NCBI GenBank assembly: GCA_937922805.1
Contig: CALAJV010000006.1
Location: forward strand, 124,001-188,000
Length of the DNA: 64,000 nt
Origin: an uncultured Acidimicrobiales bacterium
Lineage (GTDB): Bacteria; Actinomycetota; Acidimicrobiia; Acidimicrobiales; SZUA-35
Direction of reading: 5' to 3'
The position numbers were made by a program, and so were the translations under genes. Under the pieces are notes generated by a model, which was not told the DNA's origin, made no database searches, and saw only the letters and a program-made list of their open reading frames with translations. Below, piece by piece: positions 44,228 to 54,700 of this stretch (its first letter is position 1; each line of letters starts with the position of its first letter).

Positions 44228-45655
44228 CTACTGGCGGGATACTCCGTCGCTGATGGCCGCTTCAGCTACCGCAGCTGCAACTCGTATAGAAACGTCTTTA
44301 TCAAATACCGACGGAATGATGAACTCGGGGCCCAACTCGTCGTCCGTCACGGAGTCGGCAATGGCTCGGGCTGCAGCAAGTTTCATCCCTTCAGTAATGT
44401 CGGAAGCTCTTGCGTCGAGTGCACCTCGGAATATCCCCGGAAACGCAAGTACGTTGTTGATTTGATTTGGATAATCGCTGCGGCCGGTGGCCATAACCGC
44501 AACTAACCCTTCGACCTCGGATGGGGCAATCTCTGGGTCGGGGTTGGCCATCGCAAACACGATCGGATCAGTAGCCATCGAGCGAACATCGTCAGCGGTA
44601 ATTAGCCCAGGGCCGCTTAAGCCCAAGAAAACATCGGCGCCGGCCATAACCTCGCCCATTGTTCCCTGCTTCTTTTCTCGATTTGTATTCTCGGCGAACC
44701 ATTGCTTGGACTCGTTCAAGCCATCACGCCCCTCATAAACTGCGCCCTGACGATCGACCCCTACTAAATCGCCAACGCCAGCTTGCAGCAGGATCTTTCC
44801 AACTGCGACCCCGGCAGCTCCCAGTCCTCCAATTACTACTGAGATGTCAGACATCGATTTGCCGACGATTCGCAAGGCATTTTCTAGTCCAGCTAACGCC
44901 ACTACCGCCGTGCCGTGTTGATCATCGTGAAATACGGGAATGTCTAGCCGGCGCTTAAGCTCAGCCTCGACTTGGAATGCCCCGGGCGCTTTGATGTCTT
45001 CGAGGTTGACCCCGCCAAACGTCGGAGCGAGTCGAACCACTGTCTCGATTAGCTCTTCTGGTGTTGCTACATCAAGACAGATAGGAAAGGCATCGACGCC
45101 ACCGAACTCTTTGAACAACAGCGCCTTACCCTCCATGACCGGCATCGCTGCCTTCGGGCCAATATCGCCGAGGCCAAGCACGGCGGAACCATCGCTCACG
45201 ATTGCGACCGTGTTGTTTCGAATCGTATGAGTGTCGGCGACCGCCGGGTCATTGGCGATAGCGGTGCAAATCCGAGCCACCCCGGGGGTGTACGCCATCG
45301 AAAGGTCATCTTTGTCACCGACCGGACACAGCGGTAACACCTCTACTTTGCCGCCTTCGTGCATCCGGAACGTTCGGTCGAAGTGATCGAGCAACTCAAC
45401 ACCCTCGACCGCCTTAGCAACGGCGACGATCTCGTCTTGGTGGGCAACGTCGGCGCAGTTGACCACAATGTCTCGCTCCAGGATTGGCCCCTTGGCCACA
45501 AAGCCCTCAATAGCGAATATGTTTCCTCCGGCCTGTCCAAGAGCCACGGCAAGACGACCAAGAACACCGGGCACGTTCTCGAGTCGAACGTGTAAATTCA
45601 CTGAATAGTGAACACCTGTCTGCCGTACTGGAACTTCGGAACCGTTTTCTGACAT
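44228..45655 (-). CDS. Malic enzyme with N-terminal ACT domain
   Basis: A 475-residue malic enzyme that decarboxylates malate to pyruvate. Residues about 15-95 form an ACT-type regulatory domain (HVRLENVPGVLGRLAVALGQ), likely binding a small effector. The catalytic part starts with MAYTPGVARICTAI (Tyr) and KALLFKEFGGVDAF (Lys); metal ligands lie near HDDQHGTAVVALAG. The nucleotide fold is VVIGGLGAAGVAVGKIL; NAD versus NADP preference is not clear. ATG 45655 follows a TAGTGT box by exactly six bases. With pckG, glcB and kgd it belongs to the malate/oxaloacetate node. Confidence 0.95.
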   Translation of the reverse strand: MSENGSEVPVRQTGVHYSVNLHVRLENVPGVLGRLAVALGQAGGNIFAIEGFVAKGPILERDIVVNCADVAHQDEIVAVAKAVEGVELLDHFDRTFRMHEGGKVEVLPLCPVGDKDDLSMAYTPGVARICTAIANDPAVADTHTIRNNTVAIVSDGSAVLGLGDIGPKAAMPVMEGKALLFKEFGGVDAFPICLDVATPEELIETVVRLAPTFGGVNLEDIKAPGAFQVEAELKRRLDIPVFHDDQHGTAVVALAGLENALRIVGKSMSDISVVIGGLGAAGVAVGKILLQAGVGDLVGVDRQGAVYEGRDGLNESKQWFAENTNREKKQGTMGEVMAGADVFLGLSGPGLITADDVRSMATDPIVFAMANPDPEIAPSEVEGLVAVMATGRSDYPNQINNVLAFPGIFRGALDARASDITEGMKLAAARAIADSVTDDELGPEFIIPSVFDKDVSIRVAAAVAEAAISDGVSRQ

Positions 45656-45661
45656 CGCAAC

Positions 45662-45667
45662 ACACTA
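45662..45667 (-). promoter_or_regulatory. -10 element (TAGTGT) of the malic enzyme gene, leaderless
   Basis: TAGTGT, six bases (GTTGCG), then ATG 45655. Confidence 0.65.
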
Positions 45668-45793
45668 CAACCAATCCGGTGACAATAAGGCCAACCAAAG
45701 CCGCTCTTAATCGGCCAGCAACGTCACCAAGATCGAGCCGATCTCAAACGTGATGCAACCAGCTGCCTATCGCCTGAGAACCGCATCCACCGG

Positions 45794-46411
45794 TCACATT
45801 CGGTCAAGCAGCTCAGCTTTTTTCGTCTGGAACTCAGCGTCAGTCAGAATCCCACGCTGTCGTAGTTCGTCCAACTGAGCAATCTGTTCCGGTATAGACG
45901 CCTCGCCGCTGAGGTCTCGCCCGACGCGGTCGAACTTACGGTTTTCGTTACTTTCCATCTGACGATGGATTTCATTCTGAACGTTAAGCGGCTTCCGAAT
46001 GTTCGAGAATTGTTGCGATCCTTGTTCCCCTGCGGACTCGATGGCAAGGTCGCCCGAACCGATAATTCGCTCAAATATGTTCTGTTCAAAGAACACGGTG
46101 TTTACCCGTTCAAGCGGGATCTCGATTCCGGATCGGCTAAACACGCCGTCGCGGGTAATCAATCGGTCAGTAGTAACAACGAAATGAGTCGTCGACCAGA
46201 CAACGTATCGAACGATAAACCACGTCAAGACGAGGCCAAGCAGCACCGCGGCCGCGATCGAAAACGGGGTATTGCCAACTAGCAGGGCAACCACCCCGAT
46301 GGCGAGCGCCACGATTAGCGCCGCTATCTGAGGAGCGAAAAACCACCAATGTGGTCGAAGGTCGAGAATGACTTGCTCTTCATCATTTAGTTGATCCGCT
46401 GAAAACGCCAC
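45794..46411 (-). CDS. Bacterial PH-domain membrane protein with SHOCT tail
   Basis: A 205-residue protein. Two hydrophobic segments (about 26-45 and 50-70) are followed by a bacterial PH (DUF304/YdbS) domain: FVVTTDRLITRDGVFSRSG, IPLERVNTVFFEQNIFERI and GDLAIESAGEQGSQQF. The C-terminal 30 residues are a SHOCT module (EQIAQLDELRQRGILTDAEF). Proteins of this layout sit in the membrane with the PH fold in the cytoplasm; their role is not settled. GTG 46411 follows a TAGCCT box by exactly six bases. The gene is divergent from uvrD2, with 87 bases between starts. Confidence 0.88.
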   Translation of the reverse strand: MAFSADQLNDEEQVILDLRPHWWFFAPQIAALIVALAIGVVALLVGNTPFSIAAAVLLGLVLTWFIVRYVVWSTTHFVVTTDRLITRDGVFSRSGIEIPLERVNTVFFEQNIFERIIGSGDLAIESAGEQGSQQFSNIRKPLNVQNEIHRQMESNENRKFDRVGRDLSGEASIPEQIAQLDELRQRGILTDAEFQTKKAELLDRM

Positions 46412-46417
46412 TCCGCC

Positions 46418-46423
46418 AGGCTA
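46418..46423 (-). promoter_or_regulatory. -10 element (TAGCCT) of the PH-domain gene, leaderless
   Basis: TAGCCT, six bases (GGCGGA), then GTG 46411. Confidence 0.6.
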
Positions 46424-46486
46424 CCCCAATGGTTCCGCTCATTGGTCCCGATGCCAATCGGACGTAGCGCCGTCACCGGAGGCGGC

Positions 46487-46492
46487 TAAGGT
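46487..46492 (+). promoter_or_regulatory. -10 element (TAAGGT) of uvrD2, leaderless
   Basis: TAAGGT, six bases (CATACT), then GTG 46499. Confidence 0.65.
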
Positions 46493-46498
46493 CATACT

Positions 46499-48601
46499 GT
46501 GGCCGCTGATTATCTGCTCGACGGGCTAAACCGTCCTCAAATAGATGCAGTAACCGCTACCGGCGGTCCAGTTGTTGTTCTCGCCGGGGCGGGTTCAGGC
46601 AAGACCAGGGTTCTTACTCGCCGAATTGCGTGGCGAATCCTTCAGGGCCACACCGACCCTAAACGAGTCCTGACCCTCACCTTTACCCGCAAGGCAGCCT
46701 CTGAACTTCGACAACGACAACAACAACTCGGCCTTCGAGACGCTGTGGTCGCCGGAACCTTCCATGCCGTTGCTTTAACCCAGCTCCGGGAGCGATGGCA
46801 CGAGAAACGAACGATTCCACCAACCCTCATCGACAGCAAAGTTCGGTTTTTGTCTCAGTTGATGGGCCGCAACCGCGGCACTGATGCCTTGGAAGTCATG
46901 GCCGAGATTGACTGGGCCCGAGCCAGCCTAATTGAACCCAACGATTACAGCGCGGCGGCGGCTGCCGCTGGGCGGACCGCACCGATCGAAGCTGCCAGCA
47001 TTAGCGAATTGATGGAACAGTTTCAGCGAGAAAAGCGCCGCAAGCGAATCGTTGACTTCGACGACCTTCTGATGCTGGCCACCCGAGATCTTAAAGCCGA
47101 CGCCGACTATGCGGCGGCCGTTCGCTGGCGCCACCGACACTTCTACATAGACGAATTTCAAGATGTAAACCCTTTGCAGTTCCAATTGCTGGAACAGTGG
47201 CTCGGGGATCGTAACGACCTGTTCGTTGTCGGCGATCCGAACCAAGCCATTTACGGTTGGAACGGAGCCGATCCTCGCCTCCTTCGAGCCATCGCTTCGA
47301 CCGCCGATTCAAAAGTGATTGAGCTGCGTGACAACTACCGATCGACCGAACAGGTTCTAACCGTCGCTGGCGCCGCCCTCGTCTCGACCTCTACCGCCCA
47401 TTCTTCGAATATCCAGCTAGGGAAAGGTCGGCCGGTTTCATCTGGCTCTAATTCCCCTTCTGAGTTCTCGTTCGACGCTCCGGTGGATAGCGGCAGAGGG
47501 TTAATCGCTCACAAGCCGGGCGGGCCGCTTCCTTCCATAACATCGTATGGAACCGATCGGGCTGAGGCCGATGGCATCGCTCAGAACATTCTGCGAAGCC
47601 ATTCCGCCACTACCTTATGGTCGGATCAAGCGGTGCTCGTCCGCACAAACGCCCAGCTTGTTCTTATCGAGCAAGCGTTGACCGATGCCCGAATTCCGGC
47701 TCGAGTCAAAAGCGGGCCGGGCTTACTTGGAAGCGCCGAAGTCAAAGCTGAACTGAAGGTACTTGGTCGAGCCGGAGTCGACTTAGTCCAGGTTCTGGAG
47801 CATTTGGACGAACGACTAGCTAATCCGACAGAGACCATCACCGGAATTGCTCTCGATCGACACAATAATCTGGCCGCGCTTAGCCGACTTACCCACGAGT
47901 ACCTAACAGTCGATCCGCTACCGAACGGTCCCGGCCTTCTGGCCTGGATCGACACAATGGAATCCGGAGCACTAGCAGCCAACGATGATGCAGTAGAACT
48001 AGTCACCTTCCACGGGGCCAAAGGCCTTGAATGGCCTACCGTCCACATCGGTGGACTCGAAGATGGATTCGTGCCAATCGTTTTTGCCAAAACCGACGGG
48101 CAACTGGACGAGGAGCGACGACTCCTCTACGTCGCCCTTACTAGAGCCGAACGAGAGCTTCACTTGAGTTGGGCCATGGAGCGAACCTTCGGTACTAACA
48201 CGATGAAAAGGTCAGTTTCGCCGTTCATGGACGCTATCGAACTAGCGATAAGCCGGTTGCGTCCGGCCACTGCGTCGAGCACCAATTGGCGCCGCAAAAT
48301 AACCGAAGCCCGGCACCAAATAGCAAAAATTGAACCACTCGACTCCGAACGGGCAACTACCGCACGAGCTTCCAAAGACGCTATTCAGGAACTAACCGAG
48401 TGGCGAAAACGAAAGGCCCGAGCTAGCCAAGTCCCGGAGCATGTTATTTTGCCGGAACGAGCGCTGCGGCTGATAGCGGAACACCAGCCAGTTACGTCGG
48501 CTCAGCTGGCATCGGTTTCCGGCCTGAGAGCATCCAAGTTACAACGTCTAGGAGACGAGATCCTCACGGTGCTGGCTGAGTGCTACCCCGACGAGAGATA
48601 G
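46499..48601 (+). CDS. uvrD2: UvrD2-like superfamily 1 DNA helicase with HRDC domain
   Basis: A 700-residue 3'-5' DNA helicase. Motifs in order: GLNRPQIDAVTA (Q motif), AGAGSGKTRVL (Walker A), YIDEFQDVN (Walker B), GDPNQAIYGWNGA, VTFHGAKGLEWPTV, and LLYVALTRAERELHLSW. The final 70 residues are an HRDC domain (PERALRLIAEHQPVT onward). Helicase plus HRDC at this length is the mycobacterial UvrD2 layout. The four-cysteine motif that joins the two parts in mycobacterial UvrD2 is absent here: no cysteine occurs in the linker. GTG 46499 follows TAAGGT by exactly six bases, so it is probably leaderless. Confidence 0.92.
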   Translation: MAADYLLDGLNRPQIDAVTATGGPVVVLAGAGSGKTRVLTRRIAWRILQGHTDPKRVLTLTFTRKAASELRQRQQQLGLRDAVVAGTFHAVALTQLRERWHEKRTIPPTLIDSKVRFLSQLMGRNRGTDALEVMAEIDWARASLIEPNDYSAAAAAAGRTAPIEAASISELMEQFQREKRRKRIVDFDDLLMLATRDLKADADYAAAVRWRHRHFYIDEFQDVNPLQFQLLEQWLGDRNDLFVVGDPNQAIYGWNGADPRLLRAIASTADSKVIELRDNYRSTEQVLTVAGAALVSTSTAHSSNIQLGKGRPVSSGSNSPSEFSFDAPVDSGRGLIAHKPGGPLPSITSYGTDRAEADGIAQNILRSHSATTLWSDQAVLVRTNAQLVLIEQALTDARIPARVKSGPGLLGSAEVKAELKVLGRAGVDLVQVLEHLDERLANPTETITGIALDRHNNLAALSRLTHEYLTVDPLPNGPGLLAWIDTMESGALAANDDAVELVTFHGAKGLEWPTVHIGGLEDGFVPIVFAKTDGQLDEERRLLYVALTRAERELHLSWAMERTFGTNTMKRSVSPFMDAIELAISRLRPATASSTNWRRKITEARHQIAKIEPLDSERATTARASKDAIQELTEWRKRKARASQVPEHVILPERALRLIAEHQPVTSAQLASVSGLRASKLQRLGDEILTVLAECYPDER

Positions 48602-48605
48602 GTAG

Positions 48606-50786
48606 TTACTCGGGCCGCTCATCTGGCATAACCACAGCCACTACGGTCTGAGGAGCGTGACGCAGAACGTGCTCCGCATTTGGACCGAGGCTGGCATGAC
48701 CATCGGGAAGGCGACGAAGCTGAGCGCCGAGCACGATAAGGTCAGCTTCCAGTTCGGCGGCATGTCGAACGATCTCTTCCGCTGGCGAGCTCGCGAACCG
48801 AATTTCGGTATCGGCGTCGCCTCGGACTTCGGCTGCGTGGGCATGAGCCTGGGCCAAAATTCGATCAGCCACATCGGTGTCGGTATGAAGTGCACCAGAG
48901 GTAAACCGGCCGACTAGCGATGAACCGGCGCCTTCTGAATCGGTGTTGTAGATCACGTGGGTAAGCATCAGCCTGGTCCCGAGCCGAGCTGACATGTTGG
49001 CAGCCAACTCTTGGGCCGCTCGCGACGAGGTCGTAGCTACAACTGGCACGACAGCTTGAGCGAACGCTCCCGGCAGACGACCAGGGTGGTTGGTCGCCTT
49101 TCGCACAACTACTACTGGAAGATCACTTCGCAATAAGACTTCATCAACAACCGGGGACAACAGCGAGCCACCAGAGGGCTGATCGACAACACCGACCGCT
49201 ATTACCCCGTATCCCAATCTCGATTGGGCCACGATTTCATCAGCGATTTGCGCCGCGTCCTCGCCCTTCACCTGAGCAACTTCGAGCTGCCTTCCAAACA
49301 GAACATTCTCGAAGATCTCGATATCGGGACCAGTTCCTTTTGTCTCGACCGACATCACCGTTGCCGCCAAGTCCTCAGGCCACGCGAAGTGCACGACTTG
49401 GGCGGCGACAATACTGTTCCGCTCCGAATCGCTGGGAAGCAAAATTCGGCTATTTCTGACAAGCAAGTTCTTTGACAACGCCTCTTCTCGGTTCAGACGT
49501 TCGCGTTCAGCAACTGAACCTTCCAAGTTTCGGCCGAAGACCCGCAACCCGACAGAGGCAAACAGTGATGTAATGATCGGAATCATCACAATTATGGTGA
49601 AAGACGTCTGGTTGAATACTCCGAGGGAAAGGCCGACCGTCGCGATAATGATCTCCAACGCCCCTCGGGCGTTGAGACCGGCGCCTAGCACCATTCCTTC
49701 TCGAGCTGTCAATCCTGCCAGTTTGGCGCCGACAAAAGAGCCGCCAAACTTGAGGCCGAGAGCGACGGCCAGAAGCACAACGGCCCAATACAGAGCGTTG
49801 CCTCGTAACAGGCCAAGATCAAGACGTAAGCCCGCAGTGGCAAAAAACAGTGGAGCGAACAGCACCGTTGTCAGTTCTTCGATAATGTGCTCAGCCTCAA
49901 TTTGCTGGTATCGAGAACGTGCGAGGATGACGCCAGCAACAAAGGTTCCGAGCACCGCCTCAACACCAAGCGCTTGGGTGATGACACCAAAGGCAAGCAT
50001 GGTGGCGACCGTGACTGTCAACGCCCCTTGTAGATTGCTTCCGTCGCGGCGGACGGCTCGAAGCGAGCCATCAACTATCCGCTGGCCCAAAGTCATCGCT
50101 AACAACAAGAAGGCGCCGAGTCCAGCCACGGTCAGTCCGGCATCAACCGGTGAGAGCTTTCCGGAGGTGGCCAAACCTGCGATGACGCCAAGGATGATCC
50201 AGCCGATAACGTCGTTGGCCATTCCGACAGCGATCGTAATCTGACCCACATCGCGCCGCATTAAACCTAAGTCGCCGAGGATCTTGGCCACCACGGCCAA
50301 GGCTGAAACGGCCACACTCAACGCAATAAACAACGCAAAGACAGTTTTACTAGGGCTAACCCCGTCGATGTCGCCGTAAAAGGTTTCGGGCATAGATAGC
50401 CCGGCGGCAATACCGCCAACGAACGGAACAACAAGACTGCCTAGCGTTACAAGTACTGCGGCTCGACCAAGTTTTCTGATTAGATCTAAGTCCGTCTCGA
50501 AGCCGGCCACAACCAACAGAAAGCCAGCCCCGAACCAAGCCACGGCTTGCAGCATCGCTGACTGCTCCGCGGCATAGGAGCCACCGGGCAGAAACCAGTC
50601 AAAGCCGGCAGGCCATACTTTGGCAAAAATTGATGGTCCTAGGAAAATGCCAGCCGACAATTCCCCGACCACAGAAGGCAGGCCAAGACGCTTAGCCAAG
50701 GCGCCAAGGAGCCGGGCTGCAGTGAACAATGCCAACAGCTGAACCCAGAAAACGAGCAACTGATGGTGGTCAAGACTGGTTAACAC
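48606..50786 (-). CDS. Cation/proton antiporter (CPA2 family) with universal-stress-type tail
   Basis: A 726-residue membrane protein. The first 420 residues hold about 12-13 hydrophobic segments of a CPA2 Na+/H+ (or K+/H+) exchanger; the ion site is in IAVGMANDVIGWIILGV (Asn-Asp type). The remaining 300 residues are soluble, with two universal stress protein-like parts. The second ends in EIVRHAAELEADLIVLGAQ and a GPNAEHVLRHAPQTVVAV tail typical of that fold. Such tails likely sense nucleotide or redox state. GTG 50786 has a near-consensus box (TAGACC) six bases upstream. It is convergent with uvrD2, only four bases apart. Confidence 0.92.
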   Translation of the reverse strand: MLTSLDHHQLLVFWVQLLALFTAARLLGALAKRLGLPSVVGELSAGIFLGPSIFAKVWPAGFDWFLPGGSYAAEQSAMLQAVAWFGAGFLLVVAGFETDLDLIRKLGRAAVLVTLGSLVVPFVGGIAAGLSMPETFYGDIDGVSPSKTVFALFIALSVAVSALAVVAKILGDLGLMRRDVGQITIAVGMANDVIGWIILGVIAGLATSGKLSPVDAGLTVAGLGAFLLLAMTLGQRIVDGSLRAVRRDGSNLQGALTVTVATMLAFGVITQALGVEAVLGTFVAGVILARSRYQQIEAEHIIEELTTVLFAPLFFATAGLRLDLGLLRGNALYWAVVLLAVALGLKFGGSFVGAKLAGLTAREGMVLGAGLNARGALEIIIATVGLSLGVFNQTSFTIIVMIPIITSLFASVGLRVFGRNLEGSVAERERLNREEALSKNLLVRNSRILLPSDSERNSIVAAQVVHFAWPEDLAATVMSVETKGTGPDIEIFENVLFGRQLEVAQVKGEDAAQIADEIVAQSRLGYGVIAVGVVDQPSGGSLLSPVVDEVLLRSDLPVVVVRKATNHPGRLPGAFAQAVVPVVATTSSRAAQELAANMSARLGTRLMLTHVIYNTDSEGAGSSLVGRFTSGALHTDTDVADRILAQAHAHAAEVRGDADTEIRFASSPAEEIVRHAAELEADLIVLGAQLRRLPDGHASLGPNAEHVLRHAPQTVVAVVMPDERPE

Positions 50787-50795
50787 GTCGCTGGT

Positions 50796-51572
50796 CTACT
50801 GTAGTGAGTAACGAGCCATAACTGGTGCGTGGTCACTCGGCTTCTTTCCCTTGCGACCGTTACGATCAACCAAGTCGAGCGTGCAGGTGGCGGCCAACGA
50901 CTCGCTCGCTAGAAGATAATCGATGCGCATTCCTTCTCGTTTGTGGAATCGACCGGCCTGATAGTCGTAGTAACTGAAAAGGCCCGATTCATCGTGGCGT
51001 TGCCGAAAGGTGTCGACCAAGCCCCAATCAACAACACGTTGCAACGCTGATCGTTCAGCTGGCGTCACGTGGGTCATGCCCTCAAACAAGGCTCGGTCCC
51101 ATACGTCGCGATCCTCAGGAGCGATGTTCCAGTCGCCAGCGACCACAACCGGCTCGGTTGGTGCTGTTGTTTTGTCGAGGTGGTGGCGAAGGCGATCCAG
51201 CCAACTCAGTTTGTAGTGGTAGTGCTCGTGGTCGACCTCTCGACCGTTGGGCACATAAACAGAGTGGACTCGGATACCGCCGCATGTGGCTGACACCAGG
51301 CGGGCATCGGTGTCCGGTTCGATTCCATCGGCGAATCCGTTGATTGGATCTTCGATTCCAACCCGGGAAGCGATAGCCACTCCGTTCCATTGACCCTGCC
51401 CATGCACCGCCACTTCGTAGCCGCAGGCAGCGAACATTTCGGTTGGAAACTTGTCGTCGGCCAGCTTCGTCTCCTGGAGACAAAGCACATCAGGCTTGAC
51501 CTGATCTAGCCAGTCTTCGACCCTTGGCTCGCGAACATTAAGCGAATTGACGTTCCACGTTGCGACTAACAC
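50796..51572 (-). CDS. xthA: Exodeoxyribonuclease III
   Basis: Exonuclease III/AP endonuclease, 258 residues from GTG 51572, cutting DNA at abasic sites. Motifs: ATWNVNSLNVREPRVEDWL, CLQETKL (metal Glu), YVPNGREVDHEHY, VVAGDWNIAPEDRDVWD and RIDYLLAS, ending KPSDHAPVM (catalytic Asp-His). The frame stays open for 81 codons upstream, but those overlap kgd and are not family-like. A TATCGT box exactly six bases before GTG 51572 settles the start. The stop is nine bases before the antiporter GTG, so the antiporter is probably co-transcribed. kgd is divergent upstream. Confidence 0.95.
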   Translation of the reverse strand: MLVATWNVNSLNVREPRVEDWLDQVKPDVLCLQETKLADDKFPTEMFAACGYEVAVHGQGQWNGVAIASRVGIEDPINGFADGIEPDTDARLVSATCGGIRVHSVYVPNGREVDHEHYHYKLSWLDRLRHHLDKTTAPTEPVVVAGDWNIAPEDRDVWDRALFEGMTHVTPAERSALQRVVDWGLVDTFRQRHDESGLFSYYDYQAGRFHKREGMRIDYLLASESLAATCTLDLVDRNGRKGKKPSDHAPVMARYSLQ

Positions 51573-51578
51573 CCTGCC

Positions 51579-51584
51579 ACGATA
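51579..51584 (-). promoter_or_regulatory. -10 element (TATCGT) of the exonuclease III gene, leaderless
   Basis: TATCGT, six bases (GGCAGG), then GTG 51572. Confidence 0.65.
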
Positions 51585-51715
51585 GCCAACAATTTGAGGC
51601 GCACCTGATTGGGACGCCGACCGACTTCTGGCGTGCGACAACCGGCACAGCAATCGGTCCTGGCATTCTGCCCTAATCCATCTGCGAAGAAGATCGCCAT
51701 CGAGAACGGACGATG

Positions 51716-51721
51716 TAGGAT
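51716..51721 (+). promoter_or_regulatory. -10 element (TAGGAT) of kgd, leaderless
   Basis: TAGGAT, six bases (CAAAGA), then GTG 51728. Confidence 0.65.
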
Positions 51722-51727
51722 CAAAGA

Positions 51728-54700
51728 GTGACTCTGAACAATGACGACCATACTTCTGCTGCTGATCCGAGCGACCCCGACCAACGGACTCTCGGAGCGC
51801 AAGAAGCTGGCCCAAACTCCTGGTTTGTTGACGAGCTGTATAGCGAATACGTTCTCAATCCCAACTCCGTACCCGAAGAGTGGCAGGAGATATTCAAAAA
51901 CGGACGGCCATCAGACGATGCAGCCCAATCGTTGGCAACTAGCCCTAGCACCCCAACCGGCAGCCCGACCGAGCCAGCGTCAAATGGTCAAGCTTGGTTC
52001 AAACATGACGATGATGCGAAGCCAACCGACTCCTCTCCATCGGTAGCGAAAAAGACTCCACCGATTCCGCCAAAAGAGGCTTCCGCTACGCCTCAGACCA
52101 CACCGACCAAGACCGATACCCCAGCCTCTGCTGAGGAGACAGTCGGCGAGCCGATCCGGGGTGTCGGGGCCAGGATTGCAGCCAATATGGAGGCAAGTCT
52201 TGAAGTTCCGACCGCTACTAGCTTCCGAGAGATTCCAGCCAAGCTGTTAGAGATCAACCGTCGCGTTCTCAACAATCACCTTCGTAGGATCCGAGGCGGC
52301 AAGGTTAGCTTTACCCACATCATCGGCTACGCGGTCGTCCGAGCGATTCGAGAAGAAGTCCCGAACCTCAATAACTCGTATACGACCAATGACGATGGCA
52401 AGCCGGTGTTAATGCGAAACCCATCGATCAACGTTGGCATCGCCGTTGACCAGCAGAAATCCGACGGTTCTCGGTCTCTGATAGTGCCGGTGATAAAGGG
52501 CACCGAACAAATGAACTTCTCGGAGTTCGTTGATGCCTACGAAACCTTGATTGCCAAAGTTCGGGCCAACAAAGTTGGGGTCGACGATCTCACCGGAGCC
52601 ACTGTCAGCTTGACCAACCCAGGAACGATCGGAACCGTCCAGTCAGTCCCTCGTCTGATGCCCGGTCAAGGGGCCATCATTGGGGTAGGACGCATTGGGT
52701 ATCCAGCCGAGTATCAAGCTGCTGATCCGAAGGTGCTAGCTCAGCTTGGCTTGTCGAAAACGATCGTTGTTACCTCCACATATGATCACCGAATAATTCA
52801 AGGGGCCGAATCCGGCCTGTTCCTAAAACGAGTCCATGAACTCTTAATCGGTGAACATGACTTCTATTCCGACATGTTCGCTGACGCTGGCGTTCCTTAT
52901 GAGGCAGTCAAGTGGCGAGTCGACCATGGAGCCTCCGATAGTGAAGATGGCAGCAGCGCTATAGCTAAGCAGATGGCGGTTAGCACCCTTGTTAATCAGT
53001 ATCGAGTTCGTGGCCATCTGATTGCTAACACCAACCCCATTCCCCACGCTGCGGTTGAAATGCACCCTGAGCTTGATCCGGCCACATTCGGGTTAACTAT
53101 CTGGGACCTGGATCGCGAATTCCTAACCGGAAATCAGGACGGCATCTACGCCTCGGTGGGCGAAGACCCAAAGATGAAGTTGGGCGACATGCTCGGCGTC
53201 CTACGGGACGCATATTGTCGGACTATCGGCGTCGAATACATGCACATCGCCGATCCTCAAGAAAAGCGGTGGATCCAAGAGAAAGTCGAATCTGGGTCAG
53301 CACCATTGGGCCGTGTCGCTCAGGGCCACCTTCTAGAAAGGCTGAGCGCGGCCGAGGCTTTAGAGAAGTTCTTGGCCGCCCGCTACGTCGGTCAGAAGCG
53401 ATTCGGGCTTGAGGGCGCTGAATCTGCCATTCCGATTCTGGATGCGGTGTTGTCAGCGGCATCAGATTCCAGCTTGGAGAAAGCCATTATCGGTATGGCC
53501 CATCGCGGCCGACTGAACGTCCTGGTCAACATAATGGGCAAGGACTATTCCGAACTATTCACCGAGTTCGAAGGTGGTGTCGACGGCACAGCAGTCCAAG
53601 GTACTGGCGATGTTAAATATCACTTAGGCCAAGTTGGGGTTCATACCAGCCCATCAAACAACTCCATCGATATTGAGTTGGCCGCAAACCCGTCGCACCT
53701 TGAGGCGGTTGGACCAGTCGTTGTCGGTATGGCCCGGGCGTACATGGACCAATCACAAACCGGCAACTACCCAGTTCTTCCAATTCTGGTTCATGGAGAC
53801 GCCGCATTCGCAGGCCAAGGCGTCGTTACTGAGACGTTAAACTTGTCGCAGGTTAAGGGCTACAAAGTTGGCGGCACCGTTCACCTGATTATTAACAATC
53901 AGCTTGGTTACACGACCGCTCCTCACCAGGCCCGGTCGTCCCAGTACTCGACCGACGTCGCCAAAACGGTCCAAGCTCCGATCTTCCACGTCAACGCCGA
54001 CGATCCGGAATCTTGTGTCCGGGTGGCGCGTCTGGCGTTCGAGTACCGACAGGAGTTCAACAAAGACGTTGTGATCGACATGATCGGTTACCGTCGGCAC
54101 GGGCACAACGAGGGTGACGACCCGAGCTACACCCAACCGACCATGTATCAAAAAATCCGAGCGCTCGACCCGGTGCGAACGCTGTATACCCAAGCCTTGG
54201 TTGACCGAGGCGATATCACGGTCGAAGAGGCCGAAAAGGCCATGGCCTACTTCCAAGACGTTCTCCAGAAGGCGCTTGATGTAACTCGAGGCACGTCATC
54301 TGAAGACAGCATTGCCAATCCCCCACCGCCAGCTCAGGGTGTCCTTCCTCACGTCGAGACTGGCGTGGCCAGATCTACTCTTGAGCAGTTGTACGAAGCA
54401 ATGAAGGCCACGCCAGAGGGGTTCACAATTCACCCGAAACTCGGCAAACAGTTTAACGATAGAGATGCCATGTTCAACGATGGCGTCGTCGATTGGGCCT
54501 TGGGTGAATCGTTGGCCATCGGCTCCTTGCTGGCTGAGGGCACATCAATTCGTCTAGCGGGTCAAGATTCCCGCCGTGGAACGTTTGCTCACCGGCATGC
54601 CACCTTGCATGATCATCAAACAGGCGAAGAACACACGCCGTTGATGGCCACCACAGCCGATGATACAAACTTCTGGGTCTATGATTCGACATTGTCTGAG

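Noticed and set aside
51573..51815. Longer N-terminus for exonuclease III
   Set aside because: The extra 81 residues overlap kgd, are not family-like, and would move the start away from the TATCGT box.
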